From: Loxodes magnus
Lineage: Eukaryota > Ciliophora > Karyorelictea > Loxodida > Loxodidae
Length of the DNA: 64,000 nucleotides
Direction of reading: 5' to 3'
NCBI GenBank assembly: GCA_946699065.1
Contig: CAMPDV010000268.1
Span: 186,001-250,000 of the forward strand
Shown here: piece by piece, positions 1 through 11,706 of the stretch
Position numbering within the stretch: position 1 is the stretch's first letter
Layout of the letters: every line of letters starts with the position of its first letter
Position numbers and translations under genes: made by a program
The notes under the pieces: generated by a model
Told to the model about the DNA's origin: nothing
What the model saw: only the letters and a program-made list of their open reading frames with translations
The model's database searches: none

Positions 1-825
1 TCTTCTTATTTATATTATTTCGTTAACTATTCCTTATACAGTGAACTGCTAAAAAAATTTAATGTTCCTATACAAGAGAAAATAATAATAGATAGTTATC
101 TATAACTGACTGATTAGTCTCTGAATATCTAAAAGATAATAAAATATATAAAAGAGATAAAAGTTAAATAATATTATGATCTTATTTATAATTAAACTGT
201 AATTATTTATATATATTCATTCAAGTGGGAAATTATTATTATTAATGCTTCTCATTAAGATTATATATACTGAAGACTTGCTTAATAATATATAGCCTAT
301 AAATGAAAAATCAGTATCATAATTTCTAAAGCTAATGGGTGAAACTTAAAATAATCATTTTAATTTATATTCTAAACAAAGCTTTTATTTCAAAATTGTT
401 TAGGTAAAATGGACTTTTAAAAGAAAGGATTAAATAAGATTATGATTTGAAGCATAATATTTAGTGATTTTTTAATTTATATCTAGAATTTTTAAACCTT
501 AAAATAAAAATATAATTCCAGTGTAATCAACTAAAGTTAAACAATTTTGATTTATAATATAGTAATTCAAGTCATTTCTTAATTAAACAGTCTAATTATT
601 TTTTACAATTTAGATTCAAAGCATAAACGTATGAAATATCTATTTTAATTAATTATTGCTATAATAGACAATTAACAAATTGGCACGATATTTTTAGAGT
701 TTCTTTTGTATTAAATAAAACTTATTAATTATAAAGGCATAACTATTAACCTACTATTTTGACTTTAAGTTAGTATAAATTTTAGAAAAATAATCCTTTA
801 ATAAAATGATTTAAATATTATTTAT
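1..825. other. A+T-rich sequence, no gene recognised
   Basis: Low-complexity A+T-rich DNA with no conserved protein motif that I can read in any frame under the ciliate code. No RNA gene seen. Confidence 0.5.
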
Positions 826-829
826 TTAG

Positions 830-1130
830 GAATTTATTGTCCAATGTGTAGATAATAATTCATAAATATTAAGTCAAATTGCTTATTTAGAAAATACACT
901 AAATTAGGATAAAAAAGATCTTAAGGCAAATAAATTTTAGATTAAATAAATTAGAGAGATTTAAATTTTTGCTACTGAATCTTTTTATGATAATTTATGC
1001 TGATAAAGATCTTCTGAAGAAGAAACCAAATTCTTATTTAATTTAGAAAAATCAAAAATTAGCTAAAATAGTTTCTTTATGAAAAAGAAGATAAATACTT
1101 AATGAGTAAGGCAAAACATTGTAATAATTT
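830..1130 (+). pseudogene. Remnant of a second LINE (reverse-transcriptase linker region)
   Basis: With TAA/TAG as Gln and TGA as Trp, one frame gives an amphipathic, charged stretch ending in EEETKFLFNLEKSKISQNSF. This resembles the linker between endonuclease and reverse transcriptase in L1/Tx1-type LINEs, where a Trp-x-x-x-Glu-Gly-(Glu/Asp)-x-x-Thr-(Lys/Arg)-(Tyr/Phe)-Phe-x-x-Leu-Glu motif follows a coiled region. The upstream part (AYLENTLNQDKKDLKANK) fits that coiled region. No reverse-transcriptase core is recognisable downstream, so this is at best a fragment. It does not resemble the corresponding part of the LINE at 44.3-50.3 kb, so it may come from a different family. The motif match is by eye only. 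Confidence 0.4.
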
Positions 1131-1892
1131 TAAATAATATAAATTATTTTTAATTTATTAATTAAATTTAGAAATAAAATATTTATAAGAAAATAAAGAT
1201 AATGAGGATTCAACACTTTTATTTATTGGATTTAATTTATTTAAAAAAGACTAAAGCTATATCTGCCTATTAAATATAGAATATAGAAATAAAAATAAAT
1301 TAATGCTTCTAAATTATTTTATATTTCTATATATGCTAAAAACTAAAAATTTAAGAAATTTATTTGAAAATATATTTAAAATTAGACTTTGTCTATTTGG
1401 TATATTAAATAGATTTTATTTATTTGCTTAAATTTAGAAATGATGTAAAATTTAGATAAATACCAAATAAATTTAAAACATTTAAATTTATAAAGATAAA
1501 TGAACTTTAAACTATTTGTTTGAAATTATAAATACCGTAAAAATAAATTAAGTGCAGCTAAGAATTATATTTAATTTACTGTTTGATCTTTCTCTTCATT
1601 AATATCAAGAAATTCACCTTAATTTTTAAAGATATTTTAAAACCGTACATGAGTGACTGGAAAGTTGCTTGAGATCTCAGTCTTATTTATCATTAAATCA
1701 ACTAAAAATTAGAATTTTTATTTTTTGAGTTCAATAAATATAAAATGTTTAATAACTAGAAAAAATAAAAATTCTTAAATAGCTTAATATTAAAGATTCT
1801 TAAGCAAAATATTAAAAATTAAACAGAAAAAAAAGAAAAAATAAAATTATAGAAGATTACAATTTACCAATAACACATTAAACTAAATATTC
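1131..1892. other. A+T-rich sequence, no gene recognised
   Basis: Nothing supportable in either strand. Its right edge is the 16-bp target-site duplication of the adjacent retroposon. Confidence 0.5.
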
Positions 1893-1908
1893 TAATAAGC
1901 ATATTCAT

Positions 1909-2872
1909 TAAATTAAATTTAAGTTATTCAGAGAAGGGATTGTTTTCTTAATAGTTTCCTATTCCCTATCCAACTGATAGGTACTTGAACTCTTGGTGGT
2001 CTGTTCCTCCAGTCACTTTCAAGTCTTCGCAGCGGATTGCTCCGAATATTGCTTTTCTTCCTATAAATATTCCCACTGTTAGTTGGGTAGAATTAGGTTA
2101 GTTCGTTTCAAATTTTCTTTTGGATCTCTTTTCTTTTTCTGCATTTCTTTCAGAGATGGTTTATTCTTCCACAGATAAAGCATTTTTTCTTAAAGTATCT
2201 TTCTTTAGTTAATTCGATTTGTTTATTCTAGACCTCTTTCAACTCCATTGGAATGGAGTGTGCTGTCTAGATCTTGATATCATTCTTGATATTCTCCATT
2301 TTAAGGTTAATATTGTTTTCAATTTTCTCTAACTTGATGTGCATGTTCTCGTTCATATCATATAGCTATTCCAACTGCCTGTCGAATTCGTCAATTCGAA
2401 TATTCATTGCAGCTTAGTTTTTGTTTCTAGGAGCATGCATCTCCTCGTCGTCCAGGTGTCATTGTTGTTCTTTGGCAAGCTTTATAACCTATTTCTCTAG
2501 GTCTTAGTTATGGCTAATTAACGCTATAATTAATTTAGCCATTTCCTCTTTAGCCATTCAGAGTATTTGTTCCTTGTTTATCTCACCGAGGTCCATATAT
2601 GGTGAGAAGTTCCGAATTTGCGTCTGAAAGTCGCTTATCTTCTGCTTCTTTGGAAGATTTTCCGTTGAGGTAGTAGCATGGCTATGTTTCTGAGGCTGTC
2701 TGGGAGGAGTTGTTTAGAGTTATTTTTAGGTCTTCTGGAGAGAATGTTATTATTAGAGGGTCTAGGTCTAGGTTTGGGTTTTAGTCTTTAGAACTTCCTG
2801 CTTCCTCTCCTCCTTTTAGACTTTGGAGGAGGTGGTGTAGAAGCCTTTCTTAAGACCTTCCATATTTTTAAT
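1909..2872 (-). mobile_element. ORF1-only retroposon, 964 bp, with perfect 16-bp TSD (element E1)
   Basis: Flanked by a perfect direct repeat, TAATAAGCATATTCAT, at 1893-1908 and 2873-2888. On the minus strand it starts a few bases before an ATG and ends in an AATTTAATTTAA-type tail. These are signs of target-primed reverse transcription. It holds one long reading frame (see the ORF1 CDS) and no reverse transcriptase. It has the same length as the element at 51651-52614 and shares with it a 3' segment containing ACAATCCCTT just before the tail. A small hairpin with stem CCTATC/GATAGG lies at 1965-1981; the matching position in the other copy has CCTCCA/TGGAGG. Mobilisation by a LINE enzyme in trans is inferred. 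Confidence 0.8.
1928..2863 (-). CDS. Gag-like ORF1 protein with zinc knuckle (element E1)
   Basis: 311 codons from ATG to a TGA placed just before the element tail. Read with TAA/TAG = Gln and internal TGA = Trp. Order of parts: N-terminal MEGLKKGFYTT (the GF motif shared by the family), a Gln/Lys-rich linker, a coiled coil over roughly residues 100-230, a family motif IPMEL, a zinc knuckle KCFICGRINHLWKKC (CX2CX4HX4C, Trp encoded by TGA) and a C-terminal motif FYPTNSGNIYRKK followed by Arg-rich sequence. Zinc knuckles of this spacing bind nucleic acid in Gag and LINE ORF1 proteins, so I infer an RNA-binding chaperone of the retroposon. No frameshift was seen, so the copy may be functional. 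A host-domesticated gene is less likely because copies are many and TSD-flanked. Confidence 0.75.
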
Positions 2873-3186
2873 TAATAAGCATATTCATAATTTATTTTTC
2901 TAAATGGTATAAGACTTAAGAGTAAGATAATAATATGGATAATATAAACAAAAAATAAACTAAACATCATTATAATTTGTATAAAGTTAGGATTAAATAA
3001 TTGAAAATTACTATTAAATTAAAAACTTTAGTCAATTAGATTTTAAGAGTTATCACATAATATGAATAGTTGGAATATATTATCAAATATACAAATTTAA
3101 AAGAATAGCTTTGAAAAGAAAATTAAGTTAAATTGATAAGAAATTTTAAAATTGGATTTATTATTATGGCATGTTCATAATTAAAA

Positions 3187-4039
3187 AAAAAGTTAAAAAG
3201 CTTTGTTAAAGCCTTATTAGTCAGTCATATGATCTATTCTATCAGCTTGTCTCCATTAGTTTGTCTTGAATTTCTACTAGGCTTAGTTAGGCGGTGTAGC
3301 ACTTCATTAGCGCACCATCCTTTAATATTCTGAATAGTTTTCATCTTGCATGTAGCGTTCCTAATTATTTCTCCAAGGATTAAGATTTGAATTAAAGAAT
3401 TTTTTCTATAAATTTTTCCGCTTTATGTTGGATATATCCTAAATAGTTTTCTAAAAATATCTTATTTATTCTTTCTTTAAATTTCGCTTTGTTAGTAGCA
3501 GTATTTTCATTTGTGTTATTTATTGAACACGTAGCATTTTATTTTTCTTTTAAACTATTATTCCTGTAGCACTTACTTAATTTAAATTTACTAGTTATTT
3601 TAAATAAACGTTTACTATTTATTTTAATTTGAGGCTTCATTTTCTATTTCCATAGGATCTAATTAATTCTGTTAAATCGAAAATGGCGTAACCTGAATTT
3701 ATTATTAAATTTAAAGAATTCTTTGTTCCAGTTTGTCTTCTATTTCTTATGATGATTAATATTGTTTCTCAAGTAAAGACGTTATTAGTTTTTCTAATTT
3801 TTCTACTTTATCAGTGAGGTATCTATTTTTAAACATAAACTCTTTTAATGACTTAGATAATATTTCTATTTGAGTTTGTGTCGGAAGTTTTTTTAGTTCT
3901 GGATTTCCAAGTGGTTAATGTTCGTCATATCAATCATATTTCTCACTTTCACTCATTGTAATTATTTCGCTTTTTTATTTTTTAGAGAATTTTCCTGTTT
4001 AAATTTTTGTTCAAAGTTCTGTTATTTCTTAGAAGCCAT
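3187..4039 (-). CDS. Gag-like ORF1 protein of retroposon type C (copy C1)
   Basis: Nearly identical over about 850 bp to 23531-24384, so this is a recent duplicate. ATG at 4039. The protein has a Ser/Lys-rich start, a strong coiled coil (YLTDKVEKLEKLITSLLEKQ), the family motif DPMEIE, a knuckle-like CYVFNKQHKWKYC (second Cys replaced by Phe in both copies) and a C-terminal IYPTQSGKIYRKK motif. Internal TGA falls on Trp positions. The end is uncertain: the frame runs to the poly-T at the element edge. The loss of one zinc ligand in both copies suggests either a tolerated variant or descent from one defective master. The conserved retroposon hairpin (3293-3316) lies inside the 3' part. Confidence 0.65.
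3293..3316 (-). other. Conserved retroposon 3' hairpin (AATGA loop, CTA bulge)
   Basis: On the minus strand: GGTG, CGCT, loop AATGA, AGTG, bulge CTA, CACC. Both 4-bp stems pair (one G-U). The same layout with different stem sequences occurs in RepA, SINE-D and the ORF1 element at 36.8 kb. Confidence 0.6.
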
Positions 4040-4696
4040 TTTATATATAATAATAAATCTAAATTCTTGCAAAATTTAAAGATATTTTTTAATATGAAGG
4101 TAATAAAAATAAAAAATTATTTTGTTCAAACATAAAAATGATTCAGAAAGTATCGAAAACATAAAGCAATGAGCTTTTGAGTTTCTCCGCTTTTTTTATT
4201 ACTAATTTTAAAACATTTTTTTAGCGAAATAAAAGCTTAGCTTAATAAAAAAAAGGAGATATCAATAAAGAGAATTTTAGAATAAATGATAAGCAAATAT
4301 CTGCTAAGAGTCATTAATGAAATACAAAATAGCTCTTTAAAAATGATAAGAATAAATTTAATTCTTAAAGAATGTATATTAATTTCCAAAAATTAATAAT
4401 TAATATAATTTTAAATCTAAAAATCTTTCTATCCTCTTAAAGATATTTTATAAATTGGATAGTAATTTCTTTTTGCGATATCACTCAAAACTCAAAGGAC
4501 TAGAATATACATAAATAAAATAATAGGTTTTTTTAATTATTTTAAAATTGGTTTATTAAAGAAAGTCATTAAATCTCTTAGATAGTAATATTTAATAAAA
4601 AAACAAAATAATAATTCATAAATGTGTAGTCCAATTACGAATTATCTTATAATTTAATAAAATTGACTTAGTTAAATCATTTTAAAGCGCATCTAT

Positions 4697-4776
4697 AAAA
4701 CAGTAGAAATAAGTTTCGAATTCCCATACTTTGTATTATCAGCACAGTACTTAAGAGAGTTAAGGCCCACTTGCTT
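4697..4776 (-). repeat. tRNA-like sequence, probably degenerate (copy 1)
   Basis: The minus strand shows a stem-loop CTGTG/CTGATAA/TACA like an Ile (GAU) anticodon arm, then an ATTCGAAA motif like a T loop, and a short T run downstream as in a Pol III terminator. The acceptor stem does not close and the T stem has mismatches. A related sequence with the same flanks lies at 31966-32038. It could be a tRNA pseudogene or the head of a tRNA-derived SINE. Confidence 0.3.
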
Positions 4777-5225
4777 TATTTTAATTATTATAGTGATAAA
4801 ATGATAAACTATTAGTCACTAATTTTTAACCCTTTTAATTTCACTATTTATTAGCTTTTTAATTTAATTTTATTAGATAGCTTTTGTTTCTAAAATAAAC
4901 TAAAGCCTTTAATTTCTCTATTTCAAAATAGGTATTATTACAATTTTCAAAATTATTATAAGTTGTTCCAACTTAAATAAAGATGTTCCTAAGTCGAAAA
5001 TTAAATAAAGCAAGTTTAAATTTAAATTTTATAACTAAATTAAAAGCTATAGCAATAATTGTCAAATTTATCTTTCTTCTAATTTTATTTAGATATAATT
5101 AAATAAATAAACTTATTACATTTAGTCAAATAAGATATAATTTAAAAATCAAATCTCTTTTGTAAAATTTTATAAAATTAAAAAAAGAGAAAAATAGTGA
5201 ATATTAGAATTCATTTTTATAGAAG

Positions 5226-5540
5226 ATGGCTCCAAAGAAGCAAACTTTTCAAATCAAATGAACAATCAATAATAAGATCAACTCATTGAAATTTACTTTT
5301 TGATAGCTGATAATAAAAATTTTAAGATTCAGTTTAAGACTTAACCTAAAGAGTTAGTTCATTAGCTAGTACTATCATCCAACTTTAAAACGAAAACACT
5401 TGGCTAAAAACGGAAATCTCTCTCAAACCTTCAATGCTCTAACTTAACCAAGAAATGGAAAAAACGGAACATAAAATAATAAAAATTGAAAAATTCAGTC
5501 ATAGCAATCAACTCATTTCGAATCCTCAATATGATCCTAT
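5226..5540 (+). pseudogene. Truncated type II retroposon ORF1 (N-terminal half)
   Basis: Starts MAPKKQ like the element at 9761 and then, after a frame change near the start, encodes a coiled coil (DLTQRVSSLASTIIQLQ) and the family motif as NPQYDPMS, where it breaks off into unrelated A+T-rich DNA. The zinc knuckle and C-terminal motif are absent. Base-level similarity to 9761-10080 is plain through the whole stretch, including the end motif CCT-ATG. A dead fragment; the frame changes make translation unlikely. Confidence 0.6.
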
Positions 5541-5559
5541 GAGTAAGTTATTTAAAAAT

Positions 5560-7380
5560 TATTTATTTTAAATATTAGATAAAATTAAATTAATTTACTA
5601 TCTATTTTCTTTATAATATTCGGAATATAAAATTAACTAAGATGAAAAATTTTAATAAATTTAAGTATATTAAAATAATATTGCGGAGTATAATATTCTC
5701 TTTTAGTTTGCTTGCTTTTATAAAACTCAAACACTTTATATATTTATAGTTTTTATTTAGAATTAATTGCAATTGCTTATAGAAATAGCAAATTAAATGG
5801 ATCTAAAATTAATTTTTATTTATTTTGGCTTTGCTGATTTATTTTACATTTGAAATATAAATAAGAAATGTTTGCAATATCCATCACATCTATAAATGTG
5901 CTTACAAAATTATAAATAGAAATTTAAAAGAGTAAACAATCATTTAACTATTTAATTATAGAATTAACTATATAGTTCATAGTTATTTTTATTTATCTAA
6001 AATTAAGTCCACATTATTACTCTAAATAAATGATTAAAAGCTTTCTTTCTCAATTTTTCTATTTTTTCTATACTCATAAATAAAAAAAGGCTACAACTAA
6101 ATAATTTAAGTTTAATGTTTTCATACTAAGATTTTAATTTTAAAGCTTTCTAGTAAATTATAAAGCTCACATTAATTTGATTTTAAAAGTTTAATTTAAA
6201 CAATTATTATAACCTTACGCCTAATTTATTTTTGTACTAGGATTATAATTTATTTATTATATTTTTATTAATTAAGCTTGTTAATTATAGATATAATCAA
6301 TTATAGCCTTTTATTTTTTATTATTCACTAAGAAATTTTAAATCTTAACTCTAAGGTTTTTAATTATTCTATTTTTTAGAATTTTACTTTGATAAATGCT
6401 ATTAAGATTATTACACTATATCAATCAAACTAAATTTTTCGCATATTATAAACATAAAGTACTGAGTGAAATCTTAGAAAAATAAAAATAAGAAATTTCC
6501 CTAGTGGTTAAATAAAATTTAGTAATGACTTTAAATTTAATAGCAAAGAACTTTATCATTTCTTTATATAAAAATAGTCACTTTAAATTTAATTTTCAAA
6601 CTTTTTAAATCGCATAATAGCCCTAAATCAATAAGTTTATTTATTCCTCTTAGTTGTTTCAAACTCAAAATGTAAGAAGTTTATTAATGCTAAATCACAA
6701 TTAGAGTATAATGGATTCTTTATAATAGTTTTTATGCTATAAGGTTTTTAAATTAATCCCTTTTTATATTTGGCATGATTTCTTTTAAGAGTTTTAACTA
6801 AAATAGGCTCCATCATAAAATTGTATTAATAAATCATTAAATGGAAGCATAAAGAAAGGTAAAGGCATATAGCAAATTAAAGAGATAAAAAGCATTGTAT
6901 CATAATTAGAAAAATTTAAATTTAAGATATTCTTTTATACTTTATCTTCTAAAGACAAATTAAGTTAAATTTTTTCAAATAGAGAACTTATAAAAGATTT
7001 GATAAAATTAAATAAGTTCATATTATTTTCAAAATAAATGTAAAAGAGGCCTTACATCTGCTACCACTAAATATGAGTTTTGCTTATTTATCAACTATCA
7101 AGTTCTTTATTCATTTCACTTGAAGTGCTTAGAAAATACGAAATACTAAAAGAATTTAAAGCAAATATAATTACATAAATAAAAATATAAAGAGATATAT
7201 TAAACCACTTTTAGTTAAATATTTTTTATATTTCTTTCATATAAATAAATTAAAAAACTTAGTAAGAAAATAAAGAATCATAAAGATTGAAAAAGATATT
7301 CTAATAAGATAAAATTATCTTAACCATCTTAGAAATAATCAATTAACCATTAATATAGTTCGACAATCGGCTTAAAAATA
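5560..7380. other. A+T-rich sequence, no gene recognised
   Basis: No motif, RNA gene or repeat copy that I can support. Confidence 0.5.
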
Positions 7381-7389
7381 AAATTTTAT

Positions 7390-8230
7390 TTGTTATTATA
7401 TTCAATTCTTCTCTTAATTTCTTCCACCCTGCATTTAATCTCAAATCTTGCTTCTTTCTCCAGATTTTTCCATTAGTGAGGGTTAAAATTCATTAGTTCA
7501 TTCTTTCAATTCCTAGAAGTTAATATTTTGTCAGATGTTACTTCTTATCCCTTTAATTTTGGATATTTCCATCAAATTTTAGGATTTTTGCAAATATAGA
7601 ATCTTTTTTTGGTCTACGAAGTGTTCTTACATGTCTTTCTATTTTCATAGGAGTTCCTTTTGAAATATTTTGCAATTTTCTTCAATTTAATTAAACTCAA
7701 TTTTTCTCTTCGTGCTCTCTTATTATTCAAATATCATTCTCTAATTATGTTATTCGCTCATAGACTCCGATTTTAGCTGTTTACAATATGAACTTCATCA
7801 TCATCTTCATAATTTATGAGTTCTTTTCTTATTTTGAATATTTCCTTCTCATATGCATTTAAGTCCTCTTCAAGTTTTTTATTTTTTATGAGTTGATATA
7901 TTAACTATATCATATAATAAGAATCCATTTCTTTTATTTCAATATTTTCTAAATCAAAAGCATCATGATTTATAATAAATTATCATATTTTACCTTCTTA
8001 ATTTATTTTTCATTTCTTAGTTAATACTTTAAGTGATTTTTTTTCAATGGAGGCGTTGAAAATTGAATTAACTTTTATGTTCTGAATTTTTTTTATAGTT
8101 CATCTTTGCTGGTCAATTGTTAGTTTGAAGAAGGTTGGACCTGTCGAAGTTGAGACGCGGTAAGAGAAAATACTTCCGACTTTCTCTCATGCTCTGAGGA
8201 GATGGTAAAAAACTTCTCGAAGCTAGCCAT
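7390..8230 (-). pseudogene. Decayed ORF1 retroposon protein (element E7)
   Basis: ATG at 8230 (MASFEKFFTISS, a variant of the family's Phe-Phe start). A long Lys/Glu/Gln-rich coiled region follows, then TPMKIE, the family's DPMxxE-like motif. The zinc-knuckle position reads RFYICKNPKIWWKYP in a neighbouring frame: the first Cys is Phe, His is Ile and the last Cys is Tyr, so three of four ligands are lost. The C-terminal motif is preserved as LTNGKIWRKK. One frameshift lies between the TPMKIE motif and the knuckle. Clearly related to the family but no longer a zinc protein. Confidence 0.6.
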
Positions 8231-8789
8231 TTTGTTAATTTTTTAGAATCTTAGAATTAAAATTTTTTTAATCTAATAAGTTTTCCAAAAAATAATTGTT
8301 TTATTGCTAAAAAGGAATAATTCCACATACTTTCTCATTTATAAAAACTTATGTGATAAATTACTATGATCGAAATTCGCTTAGTGTGGATTAATGATTG
8401 TTTTTACTATTAAATCTATCAAAAATAATAATTATCCATAAATAATCTTCATAAGTGAAATTTCTATTTTTTAAGAATTCATTTTTAAGGCTATTACATT
8501 AAATCTTTAAAAGTTAAAAGAAAATAGCTTAGAGCCAATTTCTTAGTCTAATTTTTATGATAAATGTATAGAATAAAATATTAAATTTAATTAAAGCAAA
8601 GCAATATTTCATAAAATCTCTAGGTTTACAAAAAAGAAAATTTTAAGAATTGTGTATTTTAAATGTAAATTTGAATAAATAAAAGAATAGAATGCTATCT
8701 AATTAGCTTTTTTATAATATTTTTAAATAAATATTTAAAAAATTAAGCATTTTAGCCTATATTAAAGGATTTAAGTAAGTTTAATAATT

Positions 8790-9620
8790 AATTATCTTTT
8801 CATTATTTTCTTACTTTTCTCTCTTGTTTCTTTCTCAAGTTTTATTAGTTTATGTTTTAAGTATCTTGTTTGCTCTCTTTACTCTAATTCTTTTAACAAA
8901 TTTAAGAATCATACCTTAACTAGATCTCATCTTTCTTTCTAGATTTATATTTAAATCCAGATTTTATAGATTTTTAGTTTTCTATTTCTTTGATACTTAG
9001 CAATGTTCAAACTATTTATTTATCTCTTTTGCATTCAAATAATTTAAGAGTATCTTATTTCCTTCTGAGAATATTCAATCCTTTGATTCATGAATGGCTA
9101 TTTTTAGATATTTTTCTAAAAATATAATTTAAGAGTTTATTCATTTTATGTTAAAAGTTATTTTGCTTACAAATGATTCTTTATTTATTTTATTTTTGCT
9201 AAATTTTTCGTTTGAAACTAAGTCTAGTTTATGTAAATTTTAAATCCAATTTATTTTATTATTAAGATGTTTTGTATTTTACATCTAATACATGTTAATT
9301 TGAGATATTTTCTCCTGGATTTATATATTATGTCTTTTAAACTTCTCTTGAAGTGTTATATAAATCAGGAGAACTCAATTTGTAATTCTTTTCGTGATTA
9401 ATAAATTAGAGATATATCTTCAAATGTTTTATTGTTTAATCTCTTTTATTAGATCGTTGAGTAACTTATCATTTTAATCCAGATTCCTTAGTTTAGTAGT
9501 ACTTGATTGAAAGAAAATAGCTTACTCCTCTTCAAAAAAGTTCCCTGGAATTTTTTATTTTTAGAGTTTATCCTACTTTAGGACTTCTATTAACTAGCTT
9601 TTAATCTCCTTTTTCCCCTT
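8790..9620 (-). pseudogene. Probable degenerate ORF1 retroposon (element E8)
   Basis: The minus strand is purine-rich like the other ORF1 elements. It ends with a recognisable form of the C-terminal motif (GFKYKSRKKDEI) preceded by a knuckle-like LFECKRDK followed by a TGA-coded Trp, in the right order and spacing. No intact knuckle or start was found. Alternatively it is an unrelated decayed gene. Confidence 0.4.
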
Positions 9621-9760
9621 ATTATATTTAAGTTACCTAAGCTTTAATAATATATTCTGATTAAAAGAGCTTAGTGCTTTTTTAATTAAAATAATCCTTA
9701 ATTTTTGTTTATCTTTATCAGCTTTTTAACTTGATGCTTTATATTATATAATAATATAAA

Positions 9761-10579
9761 ATGGCTCCTAAGAAATAATCGAATAAAAACTAACAGGACA
9801 TCGATTAATAAAACTCTCTAATCGAAATATACTCCTAGGAGCTGAAAATAAAAAATTGTAACAATCACTTCTAGACTTAATTTAACGACTAGATTCTCTA
9901 ACTTTTACTGTACAACAACTATAAAATGTAAATCAATTACTAAAAATGAAAATCAGCACTAAAACATCCAATTCTTAACTTATCTAATAACTGGAAAAAA
10001 TGGAGTTAAAATAAAAAGATAACAACAAGCAAAATAATTCTGAATAACTTATTTCTCCTCATAACGATCCTATGGTAGTGGAATAGCAGTATTCCAAAAC
10101 TTTTTCTAATCGAAAAAATATTAAAAATGGAAAAAATGTTGAAAATGTAAAATTAGGACATATCTCCAAAAAAGGCACAACAAGATGTTTCTTTTGTTAA
10201 AGAAATGGACATATATTTAAAAACTGCTGGCACTTTTAGAGAAAACAGAAATAAACAAGTCTAAAGTTATGAAATGATATATCTAAGTTATGCTGTTCCC
10301 CAGAAGGAATACTTTATAAGAAAAAGGCATACGGTGGAGATTAATTACTATTGGATATAGTAAACGCTCAAAAAAGAAGAACGAGATAAATGTTTGGACC
10401 TAATCGAGATTGAAACAAGATTCCTACTGTCAAGAAGGGATAAATTAGCTTGAGTCGATACGTGATAGAAAAATGTGAGTTTAATAATTCGAGAGAAGAA
10501 TGGAGCGACCCCATGAGGATTTGAGAAAACTTATAAACTAATTCCGTGACTAACCTAAAAAAGGAAAAAATCACGTAAA
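9761..10579 (+). CDS. Gag-like ORF1 protein of retroposon type II (element E9)
   Basis: The ATG at 9761 gives MAPKKQSNKN. After an early frame change the rest is continuous: coiled coil, the motif HNDPMVVE, an intact zinc knuckle RCFFCQRNGHIFKNC (CX2CX4HX4C), then CCSPEGILYKKK, which is the type II form of the C-terminal GxIYRKK motif, and DIVNAQKRRTRQMFGPNRD. The same C-terminal block occurs at 63.0 and 63.85 kb. Nucleic-acid binding is inferred from the knuckle. The stop could be the in-frame TGA at 10522 or later. The early frame change makes activity doubtful. RepA lies directly downstream in the opposite orientation. Confidence 0.6.
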
Positions 10580-10603
10580 TAGATTATTATTATTATATAT
10601 ATT

Positions 10604-11117
10604 ATTTTTTTAAAATCGCCATAGTAGTTCGAAGGTGAACAACAAGGTCATCTTCATCAGAGGTTAGGGAAGTTAAGTACCCATAATCGATTTTATGTCT
10701 TCCTCTGCTTTGGTTTGGCCTCTAGACATAAGATTCTTAGACCTTCGGCACTGGCTTAGTTTATATTTAATTCTGGAACGAGAAAGAAATAATATTGCGA
10801 GCTTCATCAGAGGTGGGGAATTTAAGTACCCATAATTGACACATGTCGTCCTCTGCTTTGGTGATGCAATAAGACACAATCCTGCCATGTCCTTGGACCT
10901 CCAACAAGTAGATAAGAATACGAGTATTCTAAAATTATATCAGTATTGAACATTTTTATCGGTATTGAATAATTATACCAGTATTGAACAAGGCTTATCA
11001 GTATCTGATAATTTCATCAGTATCAAACATTCTTGTCAGTATGAAACATTTTTTTTAAAGAGCTGCGCGCCAACGAGAGTGCTATGCGCTCTATAATCAA
11101 ATTTATTTATTTATTAT
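10604..11117 (-). repeat. RepA SINE-like retroposon (copy 1)
   Basis: About 510 bp, far richer in G+C than its surroundings. Read on the minus strand of this family's forward copies (here the plus strand), it begins near AAAATCGCCATAG, carries two related 65-bp modules around TTCATCAGAGGT and ends in a hairpin followed by a (TTTA)n tail. No frame is conserved among copies, so it is non-coding. Other copies: 20241, 32134, 43688 and 59310. Confidence 0.75.
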
Positions 11118-11706
11118 TTATAAGTAATTTGATTGCTTCTTTATTTCAAATCACTATTACATAGTCTTGTTAAAGGAGTAATTGAAGAAAATCTTAGTTA
11201 AAATTTGTCCGTCAGTTGGAGTGCAGATGCCCTCTTCTTTAAAATAACACTAGGAATAAAAAATTTCTTCAACTAGAATACATTAATTCTACTACATCCA
11301 TTGATAATCATATTGCATCATTTGCTATTTATTTAGAGTGAACTAAAAGTTGGAAAGAACTTTTTCCAATAAGATATGTTTATAAAGTTGCGAATGAGCA
11401 TAATGATTAGAATAATTAAGCTATTTAAACATTAAGCTCTCTTTAAATAAAAATAATGGTAAAATGTAATTTTCATTAAGTTAATAGCTGTTTATTAGTT
11501 TCTCTTGCTAACTACTAGAGACTTTATTTAATTTAATTAGCTATTTATTAATTTATTTAACTTTTAAATTAAAACATTTTTTGGTTAATTAACTAATAAA
11601 CTAACTGTAGCAAGTGAAAGATAAGCTATCAGATAAACTTTTAAATATAATTGGAGTTGTTATAGCAAAATAGAGAATAGTTAAAATATTAATAAAAATT
11701 AAAAAA

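Noticed and set aside
3160..4060. Inverted 15-bp flanks (TTTATTATTAT and ATAATAATAAA) around ORF1 element C1 as terminal inverted repeats
   Set aside because: The near-identical copy C2 at 23531 lacks them, so they are chance similarity of A+T-rich flanks.
10368..10888. Open frames on the minus strand under the standard code (68 and 71 codons)
   Set aside because: They lie antisense to the ORF1 element at 9761 and across RepA, are not kept among RepA copies, and use a code this genome does not use.
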